Shown here piece after piece: positions 1-11,700 of a stretch of DNA of 64,000 nt (the stretch's first letter is position 1; each line of letters starts with the position of its first letter). Made by a program: the position numbers and the translations under genes. The notes beneath the pieces were generated by a model, which ran no database searches, was not told the DNA's origin, and worked only from the letters and a program-made list of their open reading frames with translations. The DNA comes from Cladopsammia gracilis (taxonomy: Eukaryota; Cnidaria; Anthozoa; Scleractinia; Dendrophylliidae). The stretch covers positions 936,501 to 1,000,500 of the forward strand of contig JAJGOT010000198.1 in assembly GCA_022457155.1 (NCBI GenBank), read 5' to 3'.

Positions 1-109
1 AGCCCGTTGGGGGAAAAGTTGTGCATTTGTTATCGTCAATTCACCGGAAACGAAGCCAGGGTCCTGTGAGGTCAAAAACAAACGTCTTTCAAATGCCCCG
101 CAGCTAATA

Positions 110-319
110 GACTACGAGCAGTCTCTCTTTCCCAGCTTAGTCCGTCGAGCGAGAAACGAAAAAAAACATTAGCGAACGGATAATGGCCGCGCGAAGCTAG
201 GGGCGAACACGCGCGCCTGCCTCGCCCCCAGTTTCGCGCGGCCATTATCCGTTCGCTAATGTTTTTTTTTCGTTTCCCGCTCGACGGACTAAGCTGGGAA
301 AGAGAGACTGCTCGAAGTC
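110..319. repeat. Foldback element
   Basis: Inverted arms (about 110-199 and 233-319) start GACTACGAGCAGTCTCTC and share a GCGAACGGATAATGGCCGCG core. The rest of 1-1875 holds AT-rich sequence with repeated GCGAAAATTAA motifs and no recognisable exon. Confidence 0.75.
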
Positions 320-1009
320 TACGCAGTAAAACAACGAAATGCCCCTTGGCCGGATAATGTCGGGGATTCCAGTCGCCGGAATTGCAAAAGTAAGCCCAGA
401 AAGGGGATGACATTGTTGGATTTGACTGCTGCGCAATAATACAGCGGGTTTACCTTATTCTTATTAAATTTCGTGCGTACTAAATTTCGCGATTTGGAAA
501 AAGTCGCGAAAATTAATACTCGCAAAAAAAAAAGAGAGCGCGAAAATTAAAATCGCGAAATTTGATACCATATTATATAAGAAAACAATACATAAATTAT
601 AAAGGTTGTGAGTGACTGTCACTTATGTCCTTTAAATTCTTAAAAAAATCATTCCTTTCTGGTCTGGATTTCGCTCATAGCAAGCTGTTATGTTCTGTTT
701 TGTTTATGTTACCAAGAAAGCTAAATTGATTTAACTTCTTGTAATTCACGTCCTCTTTTCTCAAAGTCAGTATGTAGCCTACAAGAGTACAGTACTTTAA
801 GTCCAAAATCTTGGCCGGTTTTTTCGGGCGTTTTAAACTATTTTAATTGGTAATTTCCAGAAGCTAGTACCGTTCAAAATTTAATATATTTTTGTTCTAT
901 ATAGCTATTTTGTGAACATTCTTTTAGGGCTTGGGAGATTAAATAAAGTACAAAATCGTGAAACTAAATACACTTTTGTTCACTTTTTACCTGGAATCGC
1001 GAAAATTAA

Positions 1010-1230
1010 AGGCCCGGCCAAACGAACGCAACATCTTGCAACATTGTTGGATTGTGTTGTGAAGGAGCTGGCCAAACGCGCGCAACATGTTGCAATATGT
1101 TGGATGGTGTTGGATCAAGTTTGAAAATGGTCAAATTTGATCCAGCACTATCCAACATGTTGCAACAGGGTGGCCAAACACTTGTTAACACGTTGCGTGC
1201 AACAATGTTGCAAGTTGTTGTCGCGAAATT
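1010..1230. repeat. TTGCAACATGTTG-type inverted repeat
   Basis: Several copies of GCAACATGTTGCAA-like words in both orientations form an imperfect palindrome. It lies left of gene A's last visible exon. Confidence 0.55.
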
Positions 1231-1875
1231 AAGTACGCGCGAAAATTAGTAAGACTAAGGTATTACCCAAAGTTAGACGCCAGCGTGATATGAGCGGCCA
1301 CCTCATTCACATTTTAGGTGGTCACTTACAAAAGGCTCCACTTTAGCCTCAGTCTTTTTTTTTGCCATGGGATGTATGCTTTGAAATCAAAATTTCGCAG
1401 GGAAGACATGCTTCGATTCCTTTCATACTTCACCAAGTTTATGAAATGTGATCATACTTTTATGTGACACTGCTTTCCAAGTGACAGCTGTTACTATAGC
1501 AACGCCAGCTTATTGCCCTTCGTTTTAAACAATGTAGTTTTTCTCAAAATCTATTCAGACACTTTATAATGAAACTGTCAAATTTTGTAGTACTGAAATA
1601 TCATTAGCTGCAGATGAAATTTCAAGAAATGTTTAAGACTGTTCTGGAGTAAATCAAAAATCATTTTTTTGAAAGCACGATAGGCAAAACAGTGATAAAG
1701 CAAAATATTTCCAAAATGCCCTCATATGTTATTTCAAAACAACCAGCCGTTAAAATAATGATTGCAAAGTGAAGGACAAACATTTTAACAGCTGGATGCC
1801 CTGAACTGAAAAACAGTCAACGACTTACGAGACGACCAAACAAGCTGATGCTGTTTGTAACACAACGAGTTTTAC

Positions 1876-4800
1876 CTTCGTAACCTGGAACACTGTAACG
1901 CTCAGTATGAGACCTCATCTCTCCTCGAGGCTGGTTTCCTTTAAGTACACCCTGAGGCTCTTGACACACTGGGCACTTGTTGCACACATCTAATGCAGTT
2001 TGGAGGCATCCTGAACAGAACACGTGGTTGCACTTTAAACTTCGTGGACTTGATATAGGATCAAGACAAATAGGACAAGTCTCTACAAAAAAACACATCC
2101 ACCGCTGAATATGAGTATTAAAGCATCAAGTGCAACTTTCTTTGCAAAAGCGAATGAATTGTTTTAACACAAGTTAAGTTTAATCCAGCTGGTTATGGGA
2201 TTGGTACTTTTATATTCTTGTTCTATTTAGGTGCCTTATAATCTCCTTAATTCAAAGTCCTTAATTTGAATGTCATGCAGTCATCAACAGTTACGTTTAT
2301 TTCTTGAAAGCATCAATGATCATGTCCTGTAGATTTAACGTCCTTAACAGCTCACTAGTTATTGGTGCTTCTTATGATTGAATGATTGAGACTCCCTGCA
2401 GTAGACTGGGAGAAGTGATACTTCCAGTTGGGTCTAAATCACTAATGAGCCACTTCAAACTTATCCCTAAGAAAAATGACGTTCTGGTCGGTGTGAAAGT
2501 CAAATATTAAAATTGTTCAGGTAAAGAAAGACAAAGCGTTAAGTTGGCACAGTTAGCTAACCCCCCTGCTCTCCTCCCCATACTTTCTGAGGAAGGGCCA
2601 ACGGTAGAAACATCGGGTTTTGACTCTCTATAGGGTAATCAATTTATTTCATTAACTCAGTTGATACCAAATTTTGCTTTCCAGCTCTTGTTTACCTTCC
2701 TCCTTTTTGTCTGTTGTGACTCCATCGCCTTCTTTCGGGGGAAGAGAAAATCCCCCCTTTCCTTTATGACCTTGAGGCTGTTGATCCATTGGCGGCCTTG
2801 GATCGTGACCACCTGTGTTTCCTTTCACTACGCTACTGTAAGATGAGTTTGAAGATGCAGGATGGCCGGAAGGACTCAAAGGATGATCATCATTAGCAGC
2901 TGAAGAGCCAAAGAACGAGTGGTCATATTGGTTAACTCCTGCGCCATTTGGGTTTGCTGTGTGAGGCTTTTTCCTGCTTTGGCCTCTGCCGCGATTAGAT
3001 CTTGAAGACAGCACTTTGGAACCACCACCTTCAACACCTGTTGGAGGAAGTCTGCTAGTTCCTCCTCCTCCGGAGGCCTTCCCACTGATGGAACCTCTCC
3101 ATTCATCGCCATATCTATTGTTAAACTCTTTCGCGAAAGCCTGTACCGAGGGGTCATCTATATTGACGAATCTGATATCAGTGATTTGTTTCGTTTTTGT
3201 GCCACCTTGCTTTACAAACTCGTCTGCAGCGTCAAACATAACTTTAGCGCAGACGTCTTTCGGCATTCCATATATGCCGGAGCCGATAGCTGGTAATGCT
3301 ATAGAGGTCATGTTCAGTTTTTCAGTTTCAAGAAAACTGTTGAGACAGGCGCAGCGAAGAACTTTTTTGCTTTTCTTTGGTCCCACGTCCTTCCAGATTG
3401 GTCCAACAGCATGTACAACCCATCTGCAATGCAGGTTGCCAGGGGTTGTGACAACTACCTCTCCATCTTTGAGCTGCCCGCGTTGGTTTCTGATCTCCCA
3501 CGACTCTTTCCCAATTGCATTTCCTCCCTTGTCGAGAATGGCCTTGGCCACACCCCCAACGTGTTGGAGGTCCCCATTAGCGGCATTCACAATGACATCA
3601 ACTCGTTCATTGGTTATGTCGCCCTTGTAAACAGACACTTTCACTTTTCCAGCTGGAAGATCTGAGAAAGTCGAAAACGAGTACGATAAACGCCAATGAC
3701 ATTTAATAGCTAACCAAGACCAATTTTTCCCTACCCCATCAAAATAACGCCTGAGCAGTTATTTTTAAGTTGACAAGGCAGTGTTAGTATCGATCACAGT
3801 GTTCAGAATCAGAGAAATAACGCAAAGTAAAAAACTAGTAACATAAACGCCATTTGCATAGCTTATCAAGACCCACTTCAAAATATCTTCTCAAACAACT
3901 GCCTTGAGTATGGGAATTATATACTCACGAGAAAAATACTAATGTTACTAAGTAGCGGTCATATAGGGTGCGCTTTGCAGTGGCTTCTAACTGGTTCCCA
4001 GTTAAAACACATTTAGTTAAACTAATAATGTTTGCAGCTTTACACCTCTGAACGAAGTTTCCTGGCTCCTTACCCGCTCAGAATGTGCCACATACTATTT
4101 CTTAGAGACTTGGCTTTCTTTGAATTATAATGTGAACAAAACTTCAGAAAAAATGCTCTCTATTAAAGCGAGAACGGATGACGAAAAGTAAAGTAAAGTA
4201 ATATTTCGTTTAGTTGCTCGATGTTTTTCGGAGTCGTGTTTATATGATACATGTATTTCTTGTCTCTGTTGGCGGATAAATGTTAAGGTATTTGCACTGG
4301 CAAAATTTATGACTTTTATTTTACCCCATTTTTTGCCATCTTGTCCCTTAGCACCCCTATTTTGCAAAAATATTTGATTTGGGACAAAAAAACCTTCGTA
4401 GAGATGAGAACAGTAAAGCCGAAGTTTGTGCATTTACTGAAAGTGAACAATATTTCCGAGTGAGGAACTGGGTCGGTTGCTAGGTCCTACATTCATTTCT
4501 GTGTTTTTACATGCTGGTAGCTATTTATGAGGTTGTTTTGATCTATAGAGCGAATCTTGTCTTTTTGGACGCCATATTGGATCTAAAATCTTGTTCCTAG
4601 TCTTCTAGCATCAATTCTTGAGTAACCGGAAGTCGATTGTTTTAGAAAATCAGTAGAGGCTATTGATCCGGATGAAACGCAGGGTGCCAGGAGGGGAGGT
4701 GGAGGAAGGCGCACGGCAGTGAGAGCACTTGCCTCTCAATTATGTTATTTGGAATCAATTCCCGGAGACAACGCAGCCATATGTGGGTTCCTCCGAAGGT

Positions 4801-7800
4801 TTTTCTCAGGATGCTCCGGTTTTCCTCCCTCCAAAAAAAGTAACCTCGCTACATTCCAGTTCTATCTCGCATGCACGGTTGAACATTCAAGTTTCCAAAA
4901 TCATTTAGGTTCTACGTTGGCAAACAAATAACAATTAAAATTATTGACGTAACAGGTGGAATAGAAGACAAAACGGCTTTTTTGATAAATTTATGATCGA
5001 ACCAGAGAATGAATTTAATCTTACGTAACCCAGCACTAACCTAAGAAAGTCTCCAGCTTGCTCTGATTTTTGTCACCTCTGGAGTGCTCAGAAGGATCTT
5101 CATCCATAGCCTCTTCATCGTCTTTCGATTGTTGGCGTCTTTCTTTCTCACCCACCGAGTTTTCTTTTTCCCTGTTTATTTCCACTCCTTCCTTCTCGAG
5201 GTATTTAAAAGCCTCTTCGATGTAGCTCGCCTCTCCGTACATCTCCCAATTCTTTCGATCTTTACACACTTCTACTGAAATCGGGAAAATTTTACCGGTT
5301 TGACTAATTACTTGACGTGCATGACCATTTTTTTTCTTGCTTTTGAGAGAAAAGCGCTCCATTTTTACCAGCTGGTACAATTTTTGGTACAGAGTGATAA
5401 ATTGGTTGCAAGCCTCTTCATAATTATCAGCACTGCATGCATCTTTTGGTTTCAGGCTGAAGTTTCTTCCTTTGGCCTCTCTGGGTATTTCTACATGGTA
5501 TTTGATTTCAATGTCTTCGATTTCTTTGATGTGCGCTTTCACAAAAAAATTAACAATCTTCGGCTCAATCTCAAAATTCTGAACTTCGGGAGATGCAGAA
5601 GAGTTCTTACAATCAGCGTGTGTGTCATCCTTGCTTCTTTCATGCGGGTGATTTGCTTCCTTTACAGCTGTCGTTGTTGGTCTGTTTTGGTTCACATCCT
5701 CCTGGTTTTCAGCCTCTTCATCAAGCGGAGACGAATTGCTTTCACGTCCCCGTAATGGTGCTTCTTTTGTTTTCTGGTCGTTGAAAACCACTATTCCATT
5801 GGAGTGATACACACCTTGCTGTAGGTAGACACGGGACTGTTCCATTTGTTTAAAAGTTCCCGACAAGATAAAATTTTCACTTGATTCAATCCAGTCGACG
5901 TCAGTTTTCTTCGCAATTTCGTTCAAGAGAGCCTTGGTTTGTTCGCGGGAGCCTTCCACAAATTGCAAGCAAAGGTTTGCCGAAACAAGTTCAAAAACCT
6001 AAAACAAAAGAAAAAAATACGTTCGACTTGTGACATCTTTATTGACTTATAATGTACAGGCGCAACTTAGCAAAATGGCGCGCAAATCATGAGACATTAC
6101 ACTTGATCCTCGAACATTTTTGTCTGTCACATAAGCATGCGGAGTGGGGGAGGGGGGTTGGGGAGGAGGGAGGTTGGGGGAGGCGGGTTGGGGAGGAGGG
6201 GGGTTGGGGGGACGGGGATTGGGGGAGGGGGTTGATGGGGTAGGGAGAGCGGGTTGGGGGAGAGGGGTTGGGGGGAGGGAGGTATTTTTTTGGCCAAAAT
6301 TCATTCGTGAACCACAGATGACACCGAAAAATTATAATATAATTAATTACTTTCTGATTCAATGACTAAATTAATTTGTTTTCATCCCGCAACTTGACTA
6401 ATGTTCTAATTGAGCTCTTTACTTTATCGATCATGCTGTTCATATGATAGAACCATTAGATGCTAACTGGTGTGAATTCGGTATAATTCGGTATAAGATA
6501 TGACATATAATACAACTTTGATAAAGCCGTATTCATTGCAAAAGCACCGTAAAAAAACCGTATCAACGATTTACAGCAACATGTTTACAATATGTTTCAA
6601 TAAACTTAGTGAAAGTTGAGAAAACAAACAAAATTTAAATGCCAATTCTACATTTTTTGTTTCACTGGTTTACTATTTATCTAGCTTATAACTACTAGTG
6701 GAAAAGTGGGTTATGAGTTTTTGCATCTTTGCATCTCAGAATGGCTAATAAGTTTATTACACATTTATTTCACTTGAATAACCAAATTAATAGGATTTTT
6801 TGTGACAAAGAAAAGTAAAATTTTAACAGCTTTAAAACTTTTATATTATTGGTACCTCCAGTTGTTGACCATTCTTGTCCATGGTGTCCAAATATCGTTC
6901 TACTGTTAAAACTACTCCTTCAAAGTTCTGTTCCTGCTCTATAACAGATGAGACAACTAGAAGACCAAAATTAAAGACAATAACAGTGTGTTTACAAATT
7001 TCCAAAACTTACTGAAAGTTTGTGTTAGTGTTTGGACGGTCACAGCTTAGCTGTGTCATCCTAGCGAAATAAAGGCGCTTTGTCAATAAATTGTTAACTT
7101 ACTTCTTTAACACTACATAACAGTATACATGTAATACATGAAATCTCAGTAACTTAGGTGAAGAATTATAGAGACCTGGAGGGACCTGACCTCGCGATCG
7201 TGTCACTCTAACATGAAGAAAATAGAAATAAATCAGCTGCCAAATAGCACAAATTGTTATATTGAAGAATTGCTAAATGATTCACCTGAATAAACTGAAA
7301 ATACAAAAAAAAAAACATTTTATCGCCTAATTAACGATATGGCGTGATGTAGGCGATTGTCTGACTTCAGGCGATTGTGTGACTTTAAATTGTGCTCCGG
7401 TTAGACTGTATGACCAGTACGCTAATAAATCTATGTGGACAAACGATTGCTTCAAACAGCAAATACCAGACCATTGAGATAAATTTCCGCATCTCCGATA
7501 GTTAAACGTGTATGTAAGATCTTCGAAAGATTGTTGAGATCAATTGAGATCAATTGTTGATCTCTTACTAGCAATAAAATAGTGTCTGCAACGTCCTGAA
7601 CGACTACTGCGTATTTTAATGCCGGGGGTCTAATGCATGGGCTAATATTAGAGAAATGTAGCATCGTTCACAGCGAACAGTAAACGGTAACAGTCAGCTT
7701 GTCGTTTACCTATTACTGCGAAGTCATCGCGTTCGCAAAACGGGAAATTTTAACTTGTTGTCTTCCGTTTGTCGTCGTACAGGAATTGAAAACACAGCCG

Positions 7801-8323
7801 AGGAACATGTCTGAAATGTTATCCTGTCGTTCACGGGAAAACATTTAAATGCGATGCTTAATCTCTCTATCCTGTGTCGAAAAAACAGTAAACCATGACA
7901 TATAAGACTTACATAATACTGCTTCAAAATGCCTGACACAGATAACGAAGACATGAATGTTCGAAAGCGAAACAAAAACAACCAACACAATCTGATGAAG
8001 GAAGTAAATTTGCATATTCCTACTTTGCAAACCTGATGATAAAATGAGTCGCCTTTCACTTCATATATCTGCGCCAGTTTACCAAACACATAATAACCTA
8101 TCTCACCTTCAGGATTATCGAATGTTATTACCGCGGTTCCCTTCTTGCTGAAAATGATCCTTTCGATATCCCCGCCGCCATTTTTCTGACGCTGGAAATG
8201 AATAATAAGATCTTCCGATTTTGTTCCCGCTTGAAAGCCTGTTACACAAACGCTTCGACGAATGCTCGTCGGATCGATGTCATTTATGTCACCCTCTACT
8301 TGTACAACACCTGAACCAGCCAT
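1876..8323 (-). CDS. Gene A: RRM/NID - KH-like - macrodomain - RING - Deltex (DTX3L/PARP14-like), 3' end outside window
   Basis: Exons on the minus strand are 8323-8107, 6956-6856, 5998-5041, 3661-2696 and 2082-1876. All have AG/GT borders and matching phases (1, 0, 1, 1), giving about 816 residues before the window runs out. Residues ~20-106 form an RRM/NID-like fold (IIHFQRQKNGGG, GTAVITFD) as in PARP14, DTX3L and IFI35. Residues ~106-400 are KH-like with acidic linkers. Residues ~430-600 are a macrodomain (VNAANGDLQHVGG; phosphate loop AIGSGIYGMP), predicted to bind ADP-ribose. A Gly/Ser-rich linker follows, then a complete C3HC4 RING (C750-C787) and the first DTC motifs (GNQPRGEM, VPGYE). 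The last visible donor is phase 1 and no further DTC exon lies in 1-1875. The likely role is an E3 ligase that reads ADP-ribosylation. The start is the ATG at 8323; an in-frame upstream start is possible. It shares its promoter interval with gene B. Confidence 0.85.
6131..6285 (+). repeat. G-rich minisatellite in gene A intron 2
   Basis: Degenerate tandem units of about 13-16 bases (GGGTTGGGGGAGG type) run for about 155 bp on the plus strand. Long runs of G with short spacers fit G-quadruplex patterns. The proline-rich open frames here come only from the repeat. Confidence 0.8.
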
Positions 8324-8408
8324 TCTTTCAGAATTTGAAACGTTTGTCGCCACAACGGTAGCTGTGAGGTGAAGTACAACCGACAAAACACGATGACTGG
8401 TTTTCTTA

Positions 8409-8420
8409 GAAATGGAAATT
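8409..8420 (+). promoter_or_regulatory. IRF/ISRE-like site
   Basis: GAAATGGAAATT fits the GAAANNGAAA core of interferon-regulatory-factor sites. It lies in the A/B promoter interval, 86 bp upstream of the gene A start. Binding is inferred from the motif only. Confidence 0.4.
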
Positions 8421-8421
8421 A

Positions 8422-8432
8422 AAAGCGGAAGT
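8422..8432 (+). promoter_or_regulatory. PU.1/ETS-like site
   Basis: AAAGCGGAAGT fits the PU.1/SPI-type ETS consensus. The same 11-mer occurs, inverted, 28 bp upstream of the gene C start at 24717-24727. Confidence 0.4.
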
Positions 8433-8447
8433 GACCTTATATTTTCC

Positions 8448-8457
8448 GGGAATCCCC
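8448..8457 (+). promoter_or_regulatory. kappaB-like site
   Basis: GGGAATCCCC is a full match to the NF-kappaB consensus GGGRNWYYCC. It lies 16 bp from the ETS-like site in the shared A/B promoter interval. Confidence 0.45.
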
Positions 8458-8764
8458 GACGACTGTAAACTTATGGAATCTCGTCAAATATTAATAACCC
8501 CCAGTTAAATTAACTTTATTGAATAAGTAGTCCTTACTTTTATTATGCTTATAAACGTTACAACGTTATTATAAAGTCTATAAGTGGATAAATTCGCCGG
8601 TTTGATGTCACAGAACTCAGCATATAACCGGAAGTTGAAATGCGATGTGGGAAAATGATTGATTTGGTTCCAGTCTCACTCCTTTCTCTTTCTCAGAACA
8701 AGCTGCAGTCGGTCAATGTTTCGATTTGGAAGCCTTCGCAGTTCTAAGGATAATTTTACTTAAA

Positions 8765-11700
8765 ATGGCGAGCTTCTTAGAACGGATTCTGTCCCATGGA
8801 CCTAAAACAAAGTGTCTTACTCAAGAGCAAGCGGCGAGGAGCGTAGTGGTGTCGAATATAGCGCCACAGACTGCAGATGAAAGCATTGTTATTCATTTTC
8901 AGAAGCAAAAGAATGGCGGAGGGGAGATCGATCATGTACACATTCCCGAGAAAGGAACAGCAGTCATTACTTTTGAAAGCGGCAAAGGTTTGTCTATATC
9001 TTGTTTTGGCGTGCTGCACGAAAGTAATAGCGAAATTTCACTTTGAAAAGCTAGTGAAAGATGAGATTGTTGGCGACACTTTTTAAAATACTTCCGGCTT
9101 CGTTGTGGCCCGGGGGGGGGGGGACTCCCAAATAAAAGTGACGGGGTGGGGGGGAGTACGGCGACGGTCGTATTTTTCAGGGGTTAAAATTCGCGCTTTT
9201 AAACAAAAAGTTTTCATTCGAGTTATGTATATGCCTATCAAATACACTACATGTCTATGTGTTAGTCAAGATTGAGAAGAGGTGTATGAGAGCTCAGATC
9301 GGGCAACCGAAAAGCGAAGAATCCGGAATCCGGAATGTTAAATCTGGAAAACGGAAATTAAAGAAAGCAAACAAAGAAAGGGCAGAAAACAGACAAGGTA
9401 TTGAATGATGTTGCATTTTTGTCATCAGAACAATAAACAACAAGAAATAAGAATTCGCAGCCTTAAGTGCTTTAGACCTTTTGATAGAGTCATACACATA
9501 TATAGAATCGACTCATGAGGTAGCAAGAATTACAGAGAATTTTTTAACCACAGGTAGCGTGAAAGCCCATTTTACTGTTGTGTGTTTGGTGACCTGGCCT
9601 TTGAATGGAAGCGAGGCTGAGGTGACCTTTTTTTTGATACAGACCTTAGTGCTTTTCATATGTTAACCCTATTCAGCCTGGGGGTGGGGTACAAAGTGCC
9701 AGCGCTAACTTTCAACGTTCATAACTTCTTTAATATGTATTCAAACACCATCAAACTTTGTGACTTTTCCTGGCAACAATTTCATATGACAATGATGATT
9801 GAATGAAGAAAAACAATGTTTATTGGTATAACGTTTATATTTTTACATCATTTAGCGTTTATTTATTGGTTTTGATTAATTTTGAGTCGATTTGGACGAT
9901 TTCTAAAAGGTTTAAAAAAAATTCATAAATCCAAGATGGCGGATCCAAGATGGCGGCCGTATAACTAATTACCTAATAACTACGTCATATGACGCCATCG
10001 TTCCACTGTGCAGACCGCAAAGGAGATAGTTTTGGACGTACTGCGTACTATGTAGGCTTCATTGTCATAGCCCTAATGTTTTTCCCAGGCTCAGGAACTC
10101 AAAAAAAGCCCAGGCCGAATAGGGTTAATAATATTTTCCTCATGCTAACTACAATCACTTGCAAAAATAGTTGACACACTCTGCATAAAAACGGCAATTC
10201 TACAAATTTAACACTTTAAACATTGAATGCTCCCCCCTCCCTTGTCAATGTTTATTTTTATTTTATTGTATTAACTTCGCCTTAAACATGTAACAATAAA
10301 TAATTAAAATAAATGAATAATAATGACTGACTGAACTGACTGACTGACTGACTGAACAGGAAAAAAAAAACACGAAGGCAGGGACACCGCAACAGCTTCG
10401 GCCAATTACTGCGGACCCATTATGTAAAAAGGATTTATAAGGGACAATTACATACAGCACATACAACTACATACAACAAGAGGTAGCGACATCCAAGCGC
10501 CTTGCCGAGTTACATTTTAAGCAGATGGTTTTATAACTTCTTGGAGAGTCCGGGTTATAGGTGAAGATAAGTGCTCGTGAATAGTAGTCGTAGAGTGAAG
10601 ATCTAAAACTGTCTAAGCTACTAATGTTTAGGACCTGAGCGGTAGCAAGTTGATTCCAGATTCTAGTAGATCTAACAAAAAATGACTTCTGGTAAGTAGT
10701 AGTTCTACACTTCTTGGGAACAAAAAGTTGAGAACTGCTTACGGAGAAACGAATTGTTCTAGTGCTGCTACGGAGAGTCGAAAGGACAGAAGGATCTAAA
10801 TTGACCATATTGGTAGTAGCCTTATAGAAGTACACTACGTCTAGGAACTCGTGCCAATAGCAAACAGGAAGTAGATTTAACGATACTAGTCTGTCTTTAT
10901 AGGAAATATCAGTTACGAATGGCAAACCGAGGATGAATTTGGTTGCGCGTCTTTGTATACTCTCGAGCTTAGATATTAATTCTATTTCCTACGCACGGTT
11001 TCCTTTTTCTTGATAAGATTGACAATAGCGCCTGTGAGCCAAGGCACTGGATTCCGACCTTTTAACCGCTTAGTTGGAATATGGTCTTTCACCGCAGCAA
11101 AAAAGAGGTCCTTCCAGGTGATCCAGCAGCTTTCAAGATCTCCCTCGTCCACCACGCTTGTAAGATTCAGTGAACCCAAAGCGTTCCTAAGGCCATCAAA
11201 GTCTCCTCTTGCGTAGTCGTACACAGAACGGTGTATCTTGGCAGTAGCCTTAACAGAAGTGTGGAACTCGAAGAAGACTGTGCGATGATCTGTGAACAAG
11301 CCAGCTTTGTTTATTTCCAGGACTTCCGACACGGGTGTTTGGTCCGGAACACTGGTGATAACTAAGTCAAACACATTAGAGCCACGCGTAGGCTTGCGCT
11401 GGATTTGAGTGAGGTAGTGATCGTGTAACACCTCTAGGAATGCGAGTTCATTAGCACCTCTTACGGTGTCGGGGGTGTCCCATGAGATTTTTGGATAGTT
11501 GAAATCGCCACAGATTACCATATTGGCAAAGTCATCGCAGATTAAATCAAGAAAACTATTGAATAAATCAACCCAACTTAGGTCCAAATCCGGTCTGTAG
11601 AAAGAGCAAAATACAGTCTTCCGATCCTGGAGAGTTGAGTTCTTCTAGTTGAGTCGAGTTCTTCTAGTTGTTCAGGAAGAGGGATTTCGCGTACTGATTT

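Larger units (their letters stand above)
8324..8764. promoter_or_regulatory. Divergent promoter interval between genes A and B
   Basis: Only 441 bp separate the two start codons, which point away from each other, so transcription of both genes must start in or near this interval unless extra 5' exons exist. It holds an IRF-type, a PU.1/ETS-type and a kappaB-type match within 50 bp on the gene A side, and a second ETS-type ACCGGAAGTT at 8627-8636. Human PARP9 and DTX3L are known to share a divergent interferon-responsive promoter. The comparison is inference. Confidence 0.6.

Noticed and set aside
3016..3630. Long plus-strand open frame across the macrodomain
   Set aside because: It is the antisense shadow of gene A exon 4, which has clear domain motifs on the minus strand.
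7452..7664. Minus-strand frame beginning VVQDVADTILLL after an acceptor-like site, considered as gene A exon 2
   Set aside because: The exon 6956-6856 fits better: it has the right phase at both ends, a length close to that of exon 2 in B and D, and leads in frame to exon 3.
9160..9290. Possible read-through of gene B exon 1 past 8987
   Set aside because: The frame ends soon after the donor with no domain, while splicing to 13821 restores the RRM in phase.
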